DNA of 64,000 bases from GCA-2706205 sp964215955 (GTDB taxonomy: Bacteria; Bdellovibrionota; Bacteriovoracia; Bacteriovoracales; Bacteriovoracaceae), in the NCBI GenBank assembly GCA_964215955.1, contig CAXPDR010000039.1, positions 3,240 through 67,239 of the forward strand. Reading direction: 5' to 3'. A program made the position numbers and the translations under genes. The notes beneath the pieces are model-generated. The model saw nothing but the letters and a program-made list of their open reading frames with translations. It was not told the DNA's origin and did not search any database. This document shows, piece after piece, positions 25,860-35,436 of the stretch (position 1 is the stretch's first letter; each line of letters starts with the position of its first letter).

Positions 25860-27119
25860 TTATTCGAAAATGTACTCTGGCTTATTGGTAATAGAGATAC
25901 CATTTAAATGAATATAGCTAATGTAGTAAACGCTTAGCTGGTAATTAGTATCTATGATGTTAAACTGCGAGGAAAGAAGTCTATCTTGTTCTTGAATTAG
26001 GTCATTCGTTGAAATAATTCCTCTTTGATATCGTGATTTTAAATTAGTTAATAAATAATCAAGGTCATCTTCTATCCCCTGAATGAGATCATAAGTAGCT
26101 AAGGCGTCTTTAAGGATTGAGTAGTTGTTCTTTATTTTTTCATTAAATGATTGTTTAGTATATTCTAGTTGTTTTTGTTTGATGATTTTATAAGCTCTTT
26201 CTTGTGCAATGGTCGTTTGGTGAGAGAAGTTTTCAAAAATAGGAAGTGTATAAGTTATTCTCCCACTCCATCCATACAAGTCCTCTTCATCTTGAAGTCT
26301 GTACATATCCCTGTTAAAAGATAGATCAAATGAACCAAAATAACTAGCTTTTAGAGCAGTTAGGGAGCTGTCTATCGCAATAAGTTCATTTTGACTTTGG
26401 GCTATTGCAGGATATTGAGATGCTTGAATTTTTATACTTTTAATTTTTTGAAGTTTTGATTTTGAAATTTTAGCGTTTAATAAAAATTGATTTGGAAGTA
26501 AGTCTAAATCAAGTCCATAGCTTCTGATTTCATTTTTTAAACTTGTTAGAGATTGATTTTTGTTTAAAAGATTTAGCCTCGTACTTGAAAGATCGACTTT
26601 TACTCTAATATAGTCATTTTTTGATATCACTCCATTCTTATATTTCTTCTGGGCTACATTATTTAAATTTTCTTTAAGTTTTATAAGTTTTTTTATTGTT
26701 TCAAGCTCATTTCTGGTACGGGTATAGTTGAAGATAAGATTTAAAACCTTTTCTTCTTCATTTAATAAAGATTGCTTGGACTCTTCTTTGTAAGCTTTAA
26801 GTTTAGATTTACTTGATTTATAATTGTGAAAATCTTTTCCAAAATTAAAAAGAGTATAGCTAAGGCCTATTCTTGAAATGGTTGAGTCTATTATATCACC
26901 ACTCCCATAGGCATTGTCCTTGGATCTTGTATGACTAAAGTTTAGAGTTGGAAGATAAAGTTTGCTCGTATTGGCTTTATGATTTATATTTTGAAACTCT
27001 GAAAGGTCATTAACTGTTGAGTATTCTGGAGATGTGTTTAATGCTTTTTGGAGAATTTCTTTAAGTCCAGCAAAGCTATTTAAGGGAAGTATAAAAATTA
27101 AAAATGCAATAAATCTCAT
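25860..27119 (-). CDS. TolC-family outer-membrane efflux channel
   Basis: A 419-residue product with a signal peptide (MRFIAFLIFILPLNSFA) followed by the TolC pattern: two long coiled-coil helical repeats (ESKQSLLNEEEKVLNLIFNY and the FNEKIKNNYSILKDALATYD region) and paired beta segments. The start overlaps the stop of the RND gene by 4 nt (ATGA), so pump and channel are coupled. It forms the outer-membrane duct of the tripartite pump encoded here. Confidence 0.92.
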   Translation of the reverse strand: MRFIAFLIFILPLNSFAGLKEILQKALNTSPEYSTVNDLSEFQNINHKANTSKLYLPTLNFSHTRSKDNAYGSGDIIDSTISRIGLSYTLFNFGKDFHNYKSSKSKLKAYKEESKQSLLNEEEKVLNLIFNYTRTRNELETIKKLIKLKENLNNVAQKKYKNGVISKNDYIRVKVDLSSTRLNLLNKNQSLTSLKNEIRSYGLDLDLLPNQFLLNAKISKSKLQKIKSIKIQASQYPAIAQSQNELIAIDSSLTALKASYFGSFDLSFNRDMYRLQDEEDLYGWSGRITYTLPIFENFSHQTTIAQERAYKIIKQKQLEYTKQSFNEKIKNNYSILKDALATYDLIQGIEDDLDYLLTNLKSRYQRGIISTNDLIQEQDRLLSSQFNIIDTNYQLSVYYISYIHLNGISITNKPEYIFE

Positions 27120-30100
27120 GTTAAGGAAACCTCTTGGGTTTGGTCTTGATTTGGTTGAGTGATAATTTCTCCAATAAAGTCTTCTGTCGAGGCTAGATTT
27201 TCTTCCCTTCTTAAGAGTAGTGTCGGTACAATAAATATTGATAAGGAAGTTGCAAGAAACAAACCACAGGTAACAGCAATTCCTAGCGGTTGGAGAATTT
27301 TTCCACCATCACCGAGTCCAAGTGCTACTGGAAACATTCCTAAAATAGTTGTGAGAGAAGTTATAAGAATAGGTCTTAATCTTTTTCTTACTGCAGTAAT
27401 TATTAAGTCTTCTCCTCGAAGGCCTTTTGCTCGTAAACTATTAGTAACCTCAGTGAGAAGAATGGAGTTGTTAACTGTAATTCCATTTAGCAAGATTATA
27501 CCTAGAGCTGAATTTAAGGAAAGATATGAATCAAATAACCATAAAGAGGTAAGAACCCCTATAATCCCTAATGGAATTGTCATCATAATGACAGAGACTT
27601 GTTTTACTGACTGAAATTGCATCCATAATATGAAGAAAATTAGGACGAGGGAGAAAATAAGTGAATTTGTGAGTTGAGATAACGAATCTTTAAGTTCCTG
27701 TTGGGGATACTTTATTTGAATCGTAGATTTAGTTCCTTTGGTTAAATTAGGAATCTCAGCCTCTAACTTCTTAGAGACAGATTCATATATTTTTTCCCAA
27801 TCCTTTTTGTTTTCATCCAGATAAGCCCTTATTCTTATAAGTGGTTGGCCATCTTTTACAAAAATTGTTCCTGGTCGTTTTATTGTTTCAAAACTCCCTA
27901 GAGCGCTTAATGGAATCACAACATTATTTATGTTTAAAGGATAGGCCATTAAACTATCTGCATTAGTATATCTTTTGTCATGTAGGCTTAACTTTATGTC
28001 TGTAATCGACTTATTATAGTCTAGCACTCCAACATTTACAGGCGATTCGGAAATCTTAGAAACTTCCGCAATATCTTGTAAATTAACATTATAATTATTC
28101 GCATTTAAGTTAAGCATGAGATCTTTGTTAGGTGAAAAATTAAAATAATAATTTTTTCCTAAGCTTGGTGTATGTCTAAACCTTTCATAGCTATTTTCTT
28201 CTCTTAAAAATGAATTAACTTTGGATGCAGTGATAAAAATATCTGATTTATTGCCTTTGATATTAAGATCAAAATGTTTTTCATTTGGTAGTGGTAATTC
28301 AGCTGGATTCCAGTCACCAATATTAAAATATCTGCTTGGTGTATTTTCAAAATTATCCTTAAGAATTTTCTCTATTTCTTTCATGTCGGAGCGATTAAAT
28401 AGTTTAAACATGAGTTGCCCATTATTTCTTGAGTTTTTCTCAAACCAAGTATAGTCAACTTTATCTCCAATCAATGCTAGCGCCTTACTCTCAGCCTCTT
28501 GCATAATGTTTTCCATATGCCGACCTGATTTTGTATCATAGGCATTGATACTCATATAAATCCAGTCTGATCCAGGCTTTCCTATAACTTCTTTAGGAAG
28601 ATTTGGAAGAATAGTTATAACTAATAAACCTAAGAGTAAAAAGGGTAATAAGATAGATGTAATCTTATTAAACTTAAATCGAAGGACTTTTATAAGAGCT
28701 TTTTCATATATGGCTTGAAACTTGTTATAAGGTTTTTCAAGTGGTGGAATCGTAGGTGAGTAAGATTTTAGCATTAAGACTCTAACTGTTGGAACTACAA
28801 TAAGAGCAATGAAACCGCTTACAGCATGAGAAAAAATTACAGCTCGGGCTAAATCCCCAAGGATAGCATTTGTTAAGTCAGAGGTGAAGGCCATTGGTAT
28901 AAATACAATTAAAGTTGTTGTTATACTTAACATTATCGGAAGAGCAACTTCGGAGACAGCGGTATGGACGAGTGATAATCTTTCTTTAAAGGTAATGCAA
29001 CTCTTTCCTTGTTTGAGCCAGTTTTGTCGATGTTTGAATATATTTTCTAGGACAACAACTGAAGCATCAACATTCATTCCAGCCGCTAAAGCCAGACCAC
29101 CTAAAGAAATAAGGTTAAGGTTCATGCCGGCTATTTTCATAGCAATAAATGAAATAATCATACTTAAAGGTATTTCGATTGCTGCTGTTCCAACATTCTT
29201 AATACCACCGATAAATAGATAAAGGACTAAAACGGCCATGGCCGCAGCTACAAAGACGTCTTTAATCAAATTTAAAATACTTTTATTAATAGCAGCAGCT
29301 GGGTCTACAATAAGCTTTGTTTTTAAGGATTTTGGTAATTCTAGTTTTGACTCTGCCATGACACGTAAAATATCTTCACTCATTTTTTTTACGTTCGCAC
29401 CAGACTTAGGTCTTGCGAATAATATAAGGGAAGAGAGACCATTTGTTTTAAAGCTTCTTTCTCTGTGGAGATCTTTACCGTAATCAACTTCCGCTAATTC
29501 TTTTAGGAAAACAATCTTTTTTCCAATTCTAATTTTTAAATCCGCTAATTCTTCAACTGTTTTTACAGATGCACTGACTTCAAAACGTTGGTTCTGGTTT
29601 CCATTACCTAGTTTTAGATTAGAACCAGTGAAGGAGTACAAGCTATCTTTTATTTGTCTTTTTATAAGAGAGGGATAAATCCCATATTGAGCTAATTTAT
29701 CAGGATACAACTTAACATTGATAGAGTATCTTTCTGGATTCCATAAAACGGCCTGTTCGGCATCAAGAATTTTATCTAATTTAGGTTGTAAAATAGGTTG
29801 GGTTATATCGTATAATTCTTTTAGACCTATTTCTTTAGAGTAAACACTTGCCGCAAAAAAACCTGAATTTCTATTTCGTTGCCAAACCGAAAGACCATCT
29901 GAGATCTCTTTAGGTAGGACCCCTGTTATCGAAGCAGCAACGGCATCGACTTCTTTTTTTGCCAGATCAAATGGTGTATTCCAATCAAAGTCTATTTCAA
30001 AGTAAGCCCCATGCTCTTCATAGAATACATATGTCTCGGATACTTTTATTTCTGAGTTCGTAATCTTTTTTATACGAGATTCAATTGTTTTTCCAAAGTC

Positions 30101-30277
30101 TTCTCTAAATTTATCTGAAGAGTATGTTCCATATGGGACCCACATCCTTACACTTGGTTTAGAGGTCGCAGGATACATGGAAACCGGAAGGGTGAAACCA
30201 GCATAGATACCAAGTCCAACAACAATGGCCAAACAGACGAATAATCTTTTCGGGTTACCAAATATTGACTTAAGCAC
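27116..30277 (-). CDS. RND-family efflux transporter permease
   Basis: A 1053-residue inner-membrane pump with the RND plan: TM1 (about 11-30), a large periplasmic loop beginning PVSMYPATSKPSVRMWVPYG, a block of membrane helices, a second large loop, then a second block. TM4 contains GGLALAAGMNVDASVVVLEN, with one acidic residue where HAE pumps have an Asp pair. The second half has SALGIILLNGITVNNSILL and a final TILGMFPVALGLG segment. Substrate is unknown. It is encoded between the adaptor and the TolC-like channel, forming a complete tripartite operon. Confidence 0.95.
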   Translation of the reverse strand: MLKSIFGNPKRLFVCLAIVVGLGIYAGFTLPVSMYPATSKPSVRMWVPYGTYSSDKFREDFGKTIESRIKKITNSEIKVSETYVFYEEHGAYFEIDFDWNTPFDLAKKEVDAVAASITGVLPKEISDGLSVWQRNRNSGFFAASVYSKEIGLKELYDITQPILQPKLDKILDAEQAVLWNPERYSINVKLYPDKLAQYGIYPSLIKRQIKDSLYSFTGSNLKLGNGNQNQRFEVSASVKTVEELADLKIRIGKKIVFLKELAEVDYGKDLHRERSFKTNGLSSLILFARPKSGANVKKMSEDILRVMAESKLELPKSLKTKLIVDPAAAINKSILNLIKDVFVAAAMAVLVLYLFIGGIKNVGTAAIEIPLSMIISFIAMKIAGMNLNLISLGGLALAAGMNVDASVVVLENIFKHRQNWLKQGKSCITFKERLSLVHTAVSEVALPIMLSITTTLIVFIPMAFTSDLTNAILGDLARAVIFSHAVSGFIALIVVPTVRVLMLKSYSPTIPPLEKPYNKFQAIYEKALIKVLRFKFNKITSILLPFLLLGLLVITILPNLPKEVIGKPGSDWIYMSINAYDTKSGRHMENIMQEAESKALALIGDKVDYTWFEKNSRNNGQLMFKLFNRSDMKEIEKILKDNFENTPSRYFNIGDWNPAELPLPNEKHFDLNIKGNKSDIFITASKVNSFLREENSYERFRHTPSLGKNYYFNFSPNKDLMLNLNANNYNVNLQDIAEVSKISESPVNVGVLDYNKSITDIKLSLHDKRYTNADSLMAYPLNINNVVIPLSALGSFETIKRPGTIFVKDGQPLIRIRAYLDENKKDWEKIYESVSKKLEAEIPNLTKGTKSTIQIKYPQQELKDSLSQLTNSLIFSLVLIFFILWMQFQSVKQVSVIMMTIPLGIIGVLTSLWLFDSYLSLNSALGIILLNGITVNNSILLTEVTNSLRAKGLRGEDLIITAVRKRLRPILITSLTTILGMFPVALGLGDGGKILQPLGIAVTCGLFLATSLSIFIVPTLLLRREENLASTEDFIGEIITQPNQDQTQEVSLT

Positions 30278-30279
30278 AG

Positions 30280-31143
30280 TTATTTCTCCGATTTTGATTT
30301 AGAGTCTTCTTTACTTGCTACGATTTCGCCATCTCTTAAAAACTTTGGTGTTTCTGCAACAAACTTTGTACCTTCTTCTAGTCCTTCTACAAGTTCGATA
30401 TTCTCTTTATACCTTTGACCGAGTGTCACCTTTACTTTTTTAACTTTATTTTTATCATCTACTGTCGCTAGGAAAGTATCTTCTCCAACATAAAAAATAG
30501 ATTTCTCTTTAACGAGAATTTTTGATGTTTTACTTAGAAGAAGAGTGGCATTACCAATAATCCCTGGGATTAATCCTTTTGGGTTTGAAAGTTCAATGTC
30601 TACCGGAATTGTCCCGGTTAATTTATTTACACTACTGCCTTTTCCCTGAACTTTAATCTCAAGCTTTTTTATGCCAAGAGAACTTATACTGAGTTCTCCC
30701 TTAAGGCCTTTTTGTATTTTTGAAAAATCGTTGGATGGAATATTTATCCTGCCATAAAGATTTGCTGGATCATTTAGGAGGATCAGAGGTTTTCCTTTTG
30801 AGATAAACTCACCTTTACCTGCCTGAATCTGTGCAACTGTACCATCCACAGGTGACTTATAAACTCTATTTTGATAATGGACAGAAACATCTTGGTTTCT
30901 AAGTTTTAAAAGAGGTGTTCCTTTTTTTACTTGTTGGCCTAAGCCTACTAGGATATCTATAACGATATAATTATTGTCAGATAGTATTTGAGATTCCAAC
31001 TTACTTTTAATTTCTACTGGATAAGTTAGGCTTTTTGCTAACTCTGTCTTCTTGATAGTATCAAATGTTACTATTGTGTTTTTACTTTTAGCACTTAAAA
31101 GTATTGGCGCAGATATGGCCAACATTGTTATAAACAATTTCAT
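30280..31143 (-). CDS. RND efflux membrane-fusion (adaptor) protein
   Basis: A 287-residue periplasmic adaptor with a signal peptide (about 1-18). The lipoyl-like halves flank almost no helical hairpin (VGLGQQVKKGTPLLKLRNQD, then YKSPVDGTVAQIQAGKGEFI), making it shorter than AcrA-type adaptors. A beta-barrel and membrane-proximal domain follow. AGGAGA precedes the ATG. It is the first gene of the pump operon, 2 nt before the RND gene. Confidence 0.9.
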   Translation of the reverse strand: MKLFITMLAISAPILLSAKSKNTIVTFDTIKKTELAKSLTYPVEIKSKLESQILSDNNYIVIDILVGLGQQVKKGTPLLKLRNQDVSVHYQNRVYKSPVDGTVAQIQAGKGEFISKGKPLILLNDPANLYGRINIPSNDFSKIQKGLKGELSISSLGIKKLEIKVQGKGSSVNKLTGTIPVDIELSNPKGLIPGIIGNATLLLSKTSKILVKEKSIFYVGEDTFLATVDDKNKVKKVKVTLGQRYKENIELVEGLEEGTKFVAETPKFLRDGEIVASKEDSKSKSEK

Positions 31144-31235
31144 TTTTGTCTCCTGAGTAAGTAATATCTAACTTAAAAGGGAGCCATTGTAACTGAAGTG
31201 TGTATTATTTTTAGGATTGTAAGTTATCGAAACTA

Positions 31236-31769
31236 TTATAATTCTTTCGTTTGTGATGTTAAGTGATCATTAAGTTTTCCAAGAAGATCTTTACTTGGAA
31301 TTAACTGCCTATAATTAATTTTAGCCAATTCAAATATTTTCTTGGCAATCTTATTACTCTCAGTCCCTAGGTGCTTATCTGAAAGATAGATTACTTCTTT
31401 TACTTTTACACTGGCCAGGAGTTTCGCACACTCATTACAAGGGAATAGTGTGACATAGCATTTAGACTCCTTAAGGCTAACAGGAGAATGTAAAATCGCA
31501 TTGGCTTCAGAGTGGACAACATACCCATATTTTTGGTGTTCGAGAGGTTGTGATTTATCTTTTCCCCAGGGAAGCTTTTTCTCATCAATTCCGGCCACAA
31601 AACCATTGTAACCCATTGTTAGTTGATGATTATTTTGATCTACGAAAACACATCCTACTTTGGTCGCAGGATCCTTCGACTTAAAGCTGGCCATCATTGC
31701 TTGAAGCATGAAATATTCATCCCATGATAAGACAGATTTAACTTCAAAATAATTAGGATTATTCTCCAT
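31236..31769 (-). CDS. dCMP deaminase family protein
   Basis: A 177-residue zinc deaminase, ComEB/dCMP-deaminase type, which supplies dUMP for thymidylate synthesis. The catalytic HSEANAI motif (about 90-96) and the zinc-binding FPCNECAK (about 109-116) are intact. An N-terminal WDEYFMLQAMMASFKSKDP segment and the following KVGCVFVDQNN strand are typical. It starts 1 nt after the stop of the ParB-like gene, so the two are co-transcribed. Confidence 0.92.
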   Translation of the reverse strand: MENNPNYFEVKSVLSWDEYFMLQAMMASFKSKDPATKVGCVFVDQNNHQLTMGYNGFVAGIDEKKLPWGKDKSQPLEHQKYGYVVHSEANAILHSPVSLKESKCYVTLFPCNECAKLLASVKVKEVIYLSDKHLGTESNKIAKKIFELAKINYRQLIPSKDLLGKLNDHLTSQTKEL

Positions 31770-31770
31770 T

Positions 31771-32766
31771 TTAGTACTCTATATTTGTTTCATCTGGGCT
31801 CTCTGATTTTATATAATCTGGGGTGATCTCTGCCACGCCATAATTGTCTTCAGATTGATTATCGTTTTCATTCTCAGAGAATGTATTTTGGTTTTCTTTT
31901 GCTGTTAATGTTAAAAACTGGTCAAAACTTAATCTTAATGTGCTCATTTGATCCAATATATAACTAACATCTTGGTGTTCTGATCCCATTTCTTCTATCA
32001 GGATTTTTGCTAAAACTTTATTCGCTCTTTGTAACAAAGTTTTCAAGCTTTTATATTCTTTGGGAAGGTGAGGAGCATTTACATATTCATTCATAGCTTC
32101 TTGAATGCCATTATCATTAATGCTTTTAACCATCTCCTTAACCTCTTTAGCTGATTTATCTTTTACTAGATCAGCTACTTGGTCTTGATATTCTGGATCA
32201 AGCTTTACAATTTCATTAGTCTGAGAAGCATTTAATTCTCCAGTTGCTCTTAACTCTTTTACACGATTGGAAGACCTTTCTTCTCTATCAATTGCGGACT
32301 TTATAACTCTTTTAGATAAACCTGTTTTTTCAGCAGTTAAATCAATAAATGATCTCTTCTCATTTGGTTCTTCAAGTTGAAGTTCATTATTTTCAGGCTG
32401 GGTTAGATCTTCTTCAGTAAACTTTATGGCCTCGGGATAAATATTTTCATAAATTTCTTTTCCACGGCTAAGGGATTGTTCAAGCTCTAAATTATTTAGA
32501 TCTTTTCTTACTAAGTTTTCATCAATAGAAATCAACTCTTGCATGAGGTCTGATTTATCAATTCGAATGATAGGAACTTCTGTATGTCCAAGTTCTTTAA
32601 GAGCTGAATAACGTCTACCTCCAGCTATGAGAACATTATCTAAATTAAGAACGAGAGGATTGATTACCCCTACTGTTTCAATACTTTTTTTAAGTTTATC
32701 AACATTTGAATCTAGTCTTAGATATTTGTTGTTGGTTTTAATTGAATTAATATCAATAAATTCCAT
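31771..32766 (-). CDS. Orphan ParB/Spo0J-like protein
   Basis: A 331-residue protein with a ParB N-terminal domain. It has GVINPLVL, then GGRRYSALKELG (box II, normally GERR) and DENLVRKDLNNLELEQS (box III), so a CTP-binding pocket may be retained. A helix-turn-helix (LTAEKTGLSKRVIKSAI) follows. The C-terminal 90 residues are acidic. The frame extends to 32826, but I chose the ATG at 32766 because AGGAG precedes it by 5 nt. No parA gene is nearby, so it is unlikely to be the main chromosome-partition ParB. It is paired with dCMP deaminase. Confidence 0.85.
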   Translation of the reverse strand: MEFIDINSIKTNNKYLRLDSNVDKLKKSIETVGVINPLVLNLDNVLIAGGRRYSALKELGHTEVPIIRIDKSDLMQELISIDENLVRKDLNNLELEQSLSRGKEIYENIYPEAIKFTEEDLTQPENNELQLEEPNEKRSFIDLTAEKTGLSKRVIKSAIDREERSSNRVKELRATGELNASQTNEIVKLDPEYQDQVADLVKDKSAKEVKEMVKSINDNGIQEAMNEYVNAPHLPKEYKSLKTLLQRANKVLAKILIEEMGSEHQDVSYILDQMSTLRLSFDQFLTLTAKENQNTFSENENDNQSEDNYGVAEITPDYIKSESPDETNIEY

Positions 32767-32902
32767 TTGCGCTCCTATCTCTTGTTCTGGGTGAACTAAA
32801 TTACATATGAAGTAGGAAAATGTCATTGAAAAATAAAAGAGAAAGTAAAATTACTATAGTTAATGAAATTTATTTATAAATTATTAGTGAGATATTAGGT
32901 AC

Positions 32903-33139
32903 TTACTGATCACCATCTTTTCCAATGGCCTCTACAGGACAGGCTTGAAGAGCATTTTCACAATCCTCAAACTCTTGTTCTGAGCTGGGTTGTTTGGCCA
33001 CATAAGCATGGCCTTCATCGTCATTCATAAAGAAAAAGTCTGGGGCTTCAACACAGCAAGCATCGCAAGCGATACATTGGTCATCAACATAATATTTGCC
33101 ATCAGTGTTTTGATCCCATTTTGCAGACTTATCCGCCAT
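32903..33139 (-). CDS. 4Fe-4S ferredoxin
   Basis: A 78-residue acidic electron carrier. It has CIACDACC (residues 23-30), giving the Cys-x2-Cys-x2-Cys set, and a distal CPVEAIG near residue 67, together ligating one 4Fe-4S cluster. GGAG precedes the ATG. A terminator separates it from the upstream PpiD-like gene, so it has its own promoter. Redox partner unknown. Confidence 0.93.
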   Translation of the reverse strand: MADKSAKWDQNTDGKYYVDDQCIACDACCVEAPDFFFMNDDEGHAYVAKQPSSEQEFEDCENALQACPVEAIGKDGDQ

Positions 33140-33148
33140 ATTTTCTCC

Positions 33149-33176
33149 AAAAAAAAAGGTAGGTTTAAAACCTACC
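33149..33176 (-). terminator. Intrinsic terminator of the PpiD-like gene
   Basis: On the minus strand a GGTAGGT / ACCTACC stem with a 5-nt loop, extended by A/T pairs, runs into a T tract (A tract 33149-33157 on the plus strand). It lies about 30 nt after the stop at 33206. Confidence 0.85.
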
Positions 33177-33205
33177 TTTTACCTGAAGTTATAAAAAAAA
33201 TCTAC

Positions 33206-34426
33206 TTATAAAAAGATATTTGGGTTCGTAAGAACTTTTGATGTCTTGTTTTTATAATCAATAATAGAATTTCTAAGGATTTGTCCATTTCTAGCAGTTG
33301 AGCCTTTAATTGCAGTTTTGAGGGCTTCGTCTTCAATATTTGCCTTTTTAGTAGATACTAATTTTATTAAAGCAAAATTATTAGGATTATCGACAGTTAC
33401 TACGGTCTTTGTGTCCTTATTTTTAGCTAGATTTAAAATCTCATCCTGTTTAATCTCAATATTCTCATATCTAAGATTAAATAGTCCCATTTCGTATTTC
33501 TCATTAAGATTTAAATTGTATCTTTTTGCTAGCTTTTTAAGTTCACGAGAATTCCCAGACTCCATGGCAGCACTAAGATTCTTTTTTAGATCTTCAGTCA
33601 GTGTGGTTAATTCTGTTCTCATCGTTTTTTGAATATGCTTTTTAGCCAGATCTTTTTTTACCTTATCAAAGGCTAAAACTTTTTCTGCTTTTACTTTTTT
33701 ATCATTTTTTGCCATTTGGTTTTTAGTGTTAATTTCAGATTCATAAGTTCTATAAAGAGACTTTAAAATAGCTTCTTTCCCTTTATCGTTTATAAATTCT
33801 GTAACTTTCTTTTTATCTACAGGGATGAATTCAGTTAGAGCCTCTTTTTCAAATGATACTGCTGTTGTGATAAGCTTAAACTCTCTAAGTTTCATGATGT
33901 TTTCTGTTGCACTTTTTGAGTCTTGAATTGAGCTTAGTAGATTTTGTAATCTATTTGATTTAATTTGGTTAATAATATCTTCTTCAAACTTAGCAGGACT
34001 TAATCTATTAGCCTGCAGTAAATTTTTATATTTATTTACATCTAACTTTCCACCAGTTTGAAAGTATTCATAATTTTTGATTTCTTCTTTAATATGCTCT
34101 TTACCTGCATCAAATTTTAGCTCATTAGCAAAGTTCAACATATGCTTTTGTCCAATTAAACTATCAAGTGTTGATTCCTTAATTTTAAATTGCTTGATCT
34201 GTGCATTTGTTAAGCTTTTTCCCCCAAACATTTGAGCATATCTATCTAAATTGAACTGAAGTGCTTGATTGTACTCCCTTGCAGTAATTGGTGTTCCATC
34301 TACACTTGCTACTTCTCCTGCATTAGATCCAAGCCCAGTGAACCCTGTTAAAACAAAGCTTATGATAATTGCACCCATAATAATTGATACAGCAAAGTAT
34401 GAGAGTTTGTTTGATACGTTTTTCAT
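33206..34426 (-). CDS. PpiD/SurA-N-like membrane-anchored chaperone without parvulin domain
   Basis: A 406-residue protein with a PpiD-like start: one N-terminal membrane helix (about 10-30) and then a periplasmic SurA-type N domain (VASVDGTPITAREYNQALQF, then the KESTLDSLIGQKHMLNFA region). Standard PpiD is about 620 residues with a central parvulin domain. Here no parvulin motif is visible and the second half is Lys-rich and helical. It probably acts as a periplasmic holdase for exported proteins (inference). AAAGGG precedes the ATG. It is divergent from mreC. Confidence 0.8.
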   Translation of the reverse strand: MKNVSNKLSYFAVSIIMGAIIISFVLTGFTGLGSNAGEVASVDGTPITAREYNQALQFNLDRYAQMFGGKSLTNAQIKQFKIKESTLDSLIGQKHMLNFANELKFDAGKEHIKEEIKNYEYFQTGGKLDVNKYKNLLQANRLSPAKFEEDIINQIKSNRLQNLLSSIQDSKSATENIMKLREFKLITTAVSFEKEALTEFIPVDKKKVTEFINDKGKEAILKSLYRTYESEINTKNQMAKNDKKVKAEKVLAFDKVKKDLAKKHIQKTMRTELTTLTEDLKKNLSAAMESGNSRELKKLAKRYNLNLNEKYEMGLFNLRYENIEIKQDEILNLAKNKDTKTVVTVDNPNNFALIKLVSTKKANIEDEALKTAIKGSTARNGQILRNSIIDYKNKTSKVLTNPNIFL

Positions 34427-34575
34427 TTACATCCCTTTAAAAATAATTCGTCATAAAATTCTATAATGAAATTCTTTAAAGTCAATTTAATGCTTAGTGT
34501 AATTTTCTTTAAATATTGGCATTAAGTCTTGTATTCGTTACCCTTTAGTATGTTGAATAAAAACGGAGTTTTAGC

Positions 34576-35436
34576 TTGAGAAACTTAAATCTTGATTCCT
34601 CCAGATGGATCCTGGTGAATAATATAATAGTAAGTATTATATCTTTGTATGGTGTTGCCGTGCACAACTATAAGGTAGATGATACTTCAATTTTTCAAAA
34701 AGTGCTTATTGAAGTTATGGCGCCGCTTCAAAGGGGAACATTGTCTTTTAAAGAAAGTATCTCCTCGACAATTGACCATTATATTACAATCGTGGATACC
34801 AGTAAGGAAAATGTAGAACTTCGAAAATCTGTAGATGTCTTAAAGAATAGAGTTTTTATTTTAGAAGAGTTGGAAAAAGAGAACACGAGACTTAAACAAC
34901 TCTTAGAGTTTGGAAAAGAAATTCCTAGAAAGAAAGTTTTGGCGCAAATTGTTAGTTGGGACTCTTCGAATGAATTTAAAGTGCTTAGAATTAATAAAGG
35001 TTCGAATCACGGGTTAAAGGAGCTTTCTCCAGTTATTACCATGACTGGACTTGTTGGCTATGTTTACCGTATTACTCCAAACTATTCTGATATTCTTACT
35101 ATTTTAGACCAAAACAATAGAGTTGACGCCATTGTCGCTAGAACCAGAACACATGGTATTGTTGAGGGACATTCAGGGTTGAATTGTAATTTTAAGTATG
35201 TTTCTAGGACTGAGTCAGTAGAAATTGGTGACGAAATTATTACTGCTGGCCTAGGAGAGATTTATCCGAAAGGAATAAAAGTAGGAACTATCACCCAGAT
35301 CGATAAACAAAACTACGGAATAACTCAAACAATAGAACTCACTCCAAGTGTCGATTTTTTTAAGTTGGAACAAGTTGTTGTCCTTATTGAAGATGAAAGT
35401 CTTATGAGTAAGGTTCCTAATGAGGAGAAGAAATGA
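34576..35436 (+). CDS. mreC: Rod shape-determining protein MreC
   Basis: A 286-residue MreC: N-terminal membrane helix (about 12-28), a coiled coil (about 75-110, with VDVLKNRVFILEELEKENTR) and the beta domain with GDEIITAGLGEIYPKGIKVG. It scaffolds the elongasome in the periplasm. The TTG start is supported by GGAG (34565-34568) 7 nt upstream. mreB, usually just upstream, is absent; the neighbour there is the divergent PpiD-like gene. It overlaps mreD by 4 nt. Confidence 0.95.
   Translation: MRNLNLDSSRWILVNNIIVSIISLYGVAVHNYKVDDTSIFQKVLIEVMAPLQRGTLSFKESISSTIDHYITIVDTSKENVELRKSVDVLKNRVFILEELEKENTRLKQLLEFGKEIPRKKVLAQIVSWDSSNEFKVLRINKGSNHGLKELSPVITMTGLVGYVYRITPNYSDILTILDQNNRVDAIVARTRTHGIVEGHSGLNCNFKYVSRTESVEIGDEIITAGLGEIYPKGIKVGTITQIDKQNYGITQTIELTPSVDFFKLEQVVVLIEDESLMSKVPNEEKK

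Noticed and set aside
27159..27614. Plus-strand frame of 151 codons opposite the RND gene
   Set aside because: It is one of several antisense frames across the RND gene, with no Shine-Dalgarno site or recognisable product.
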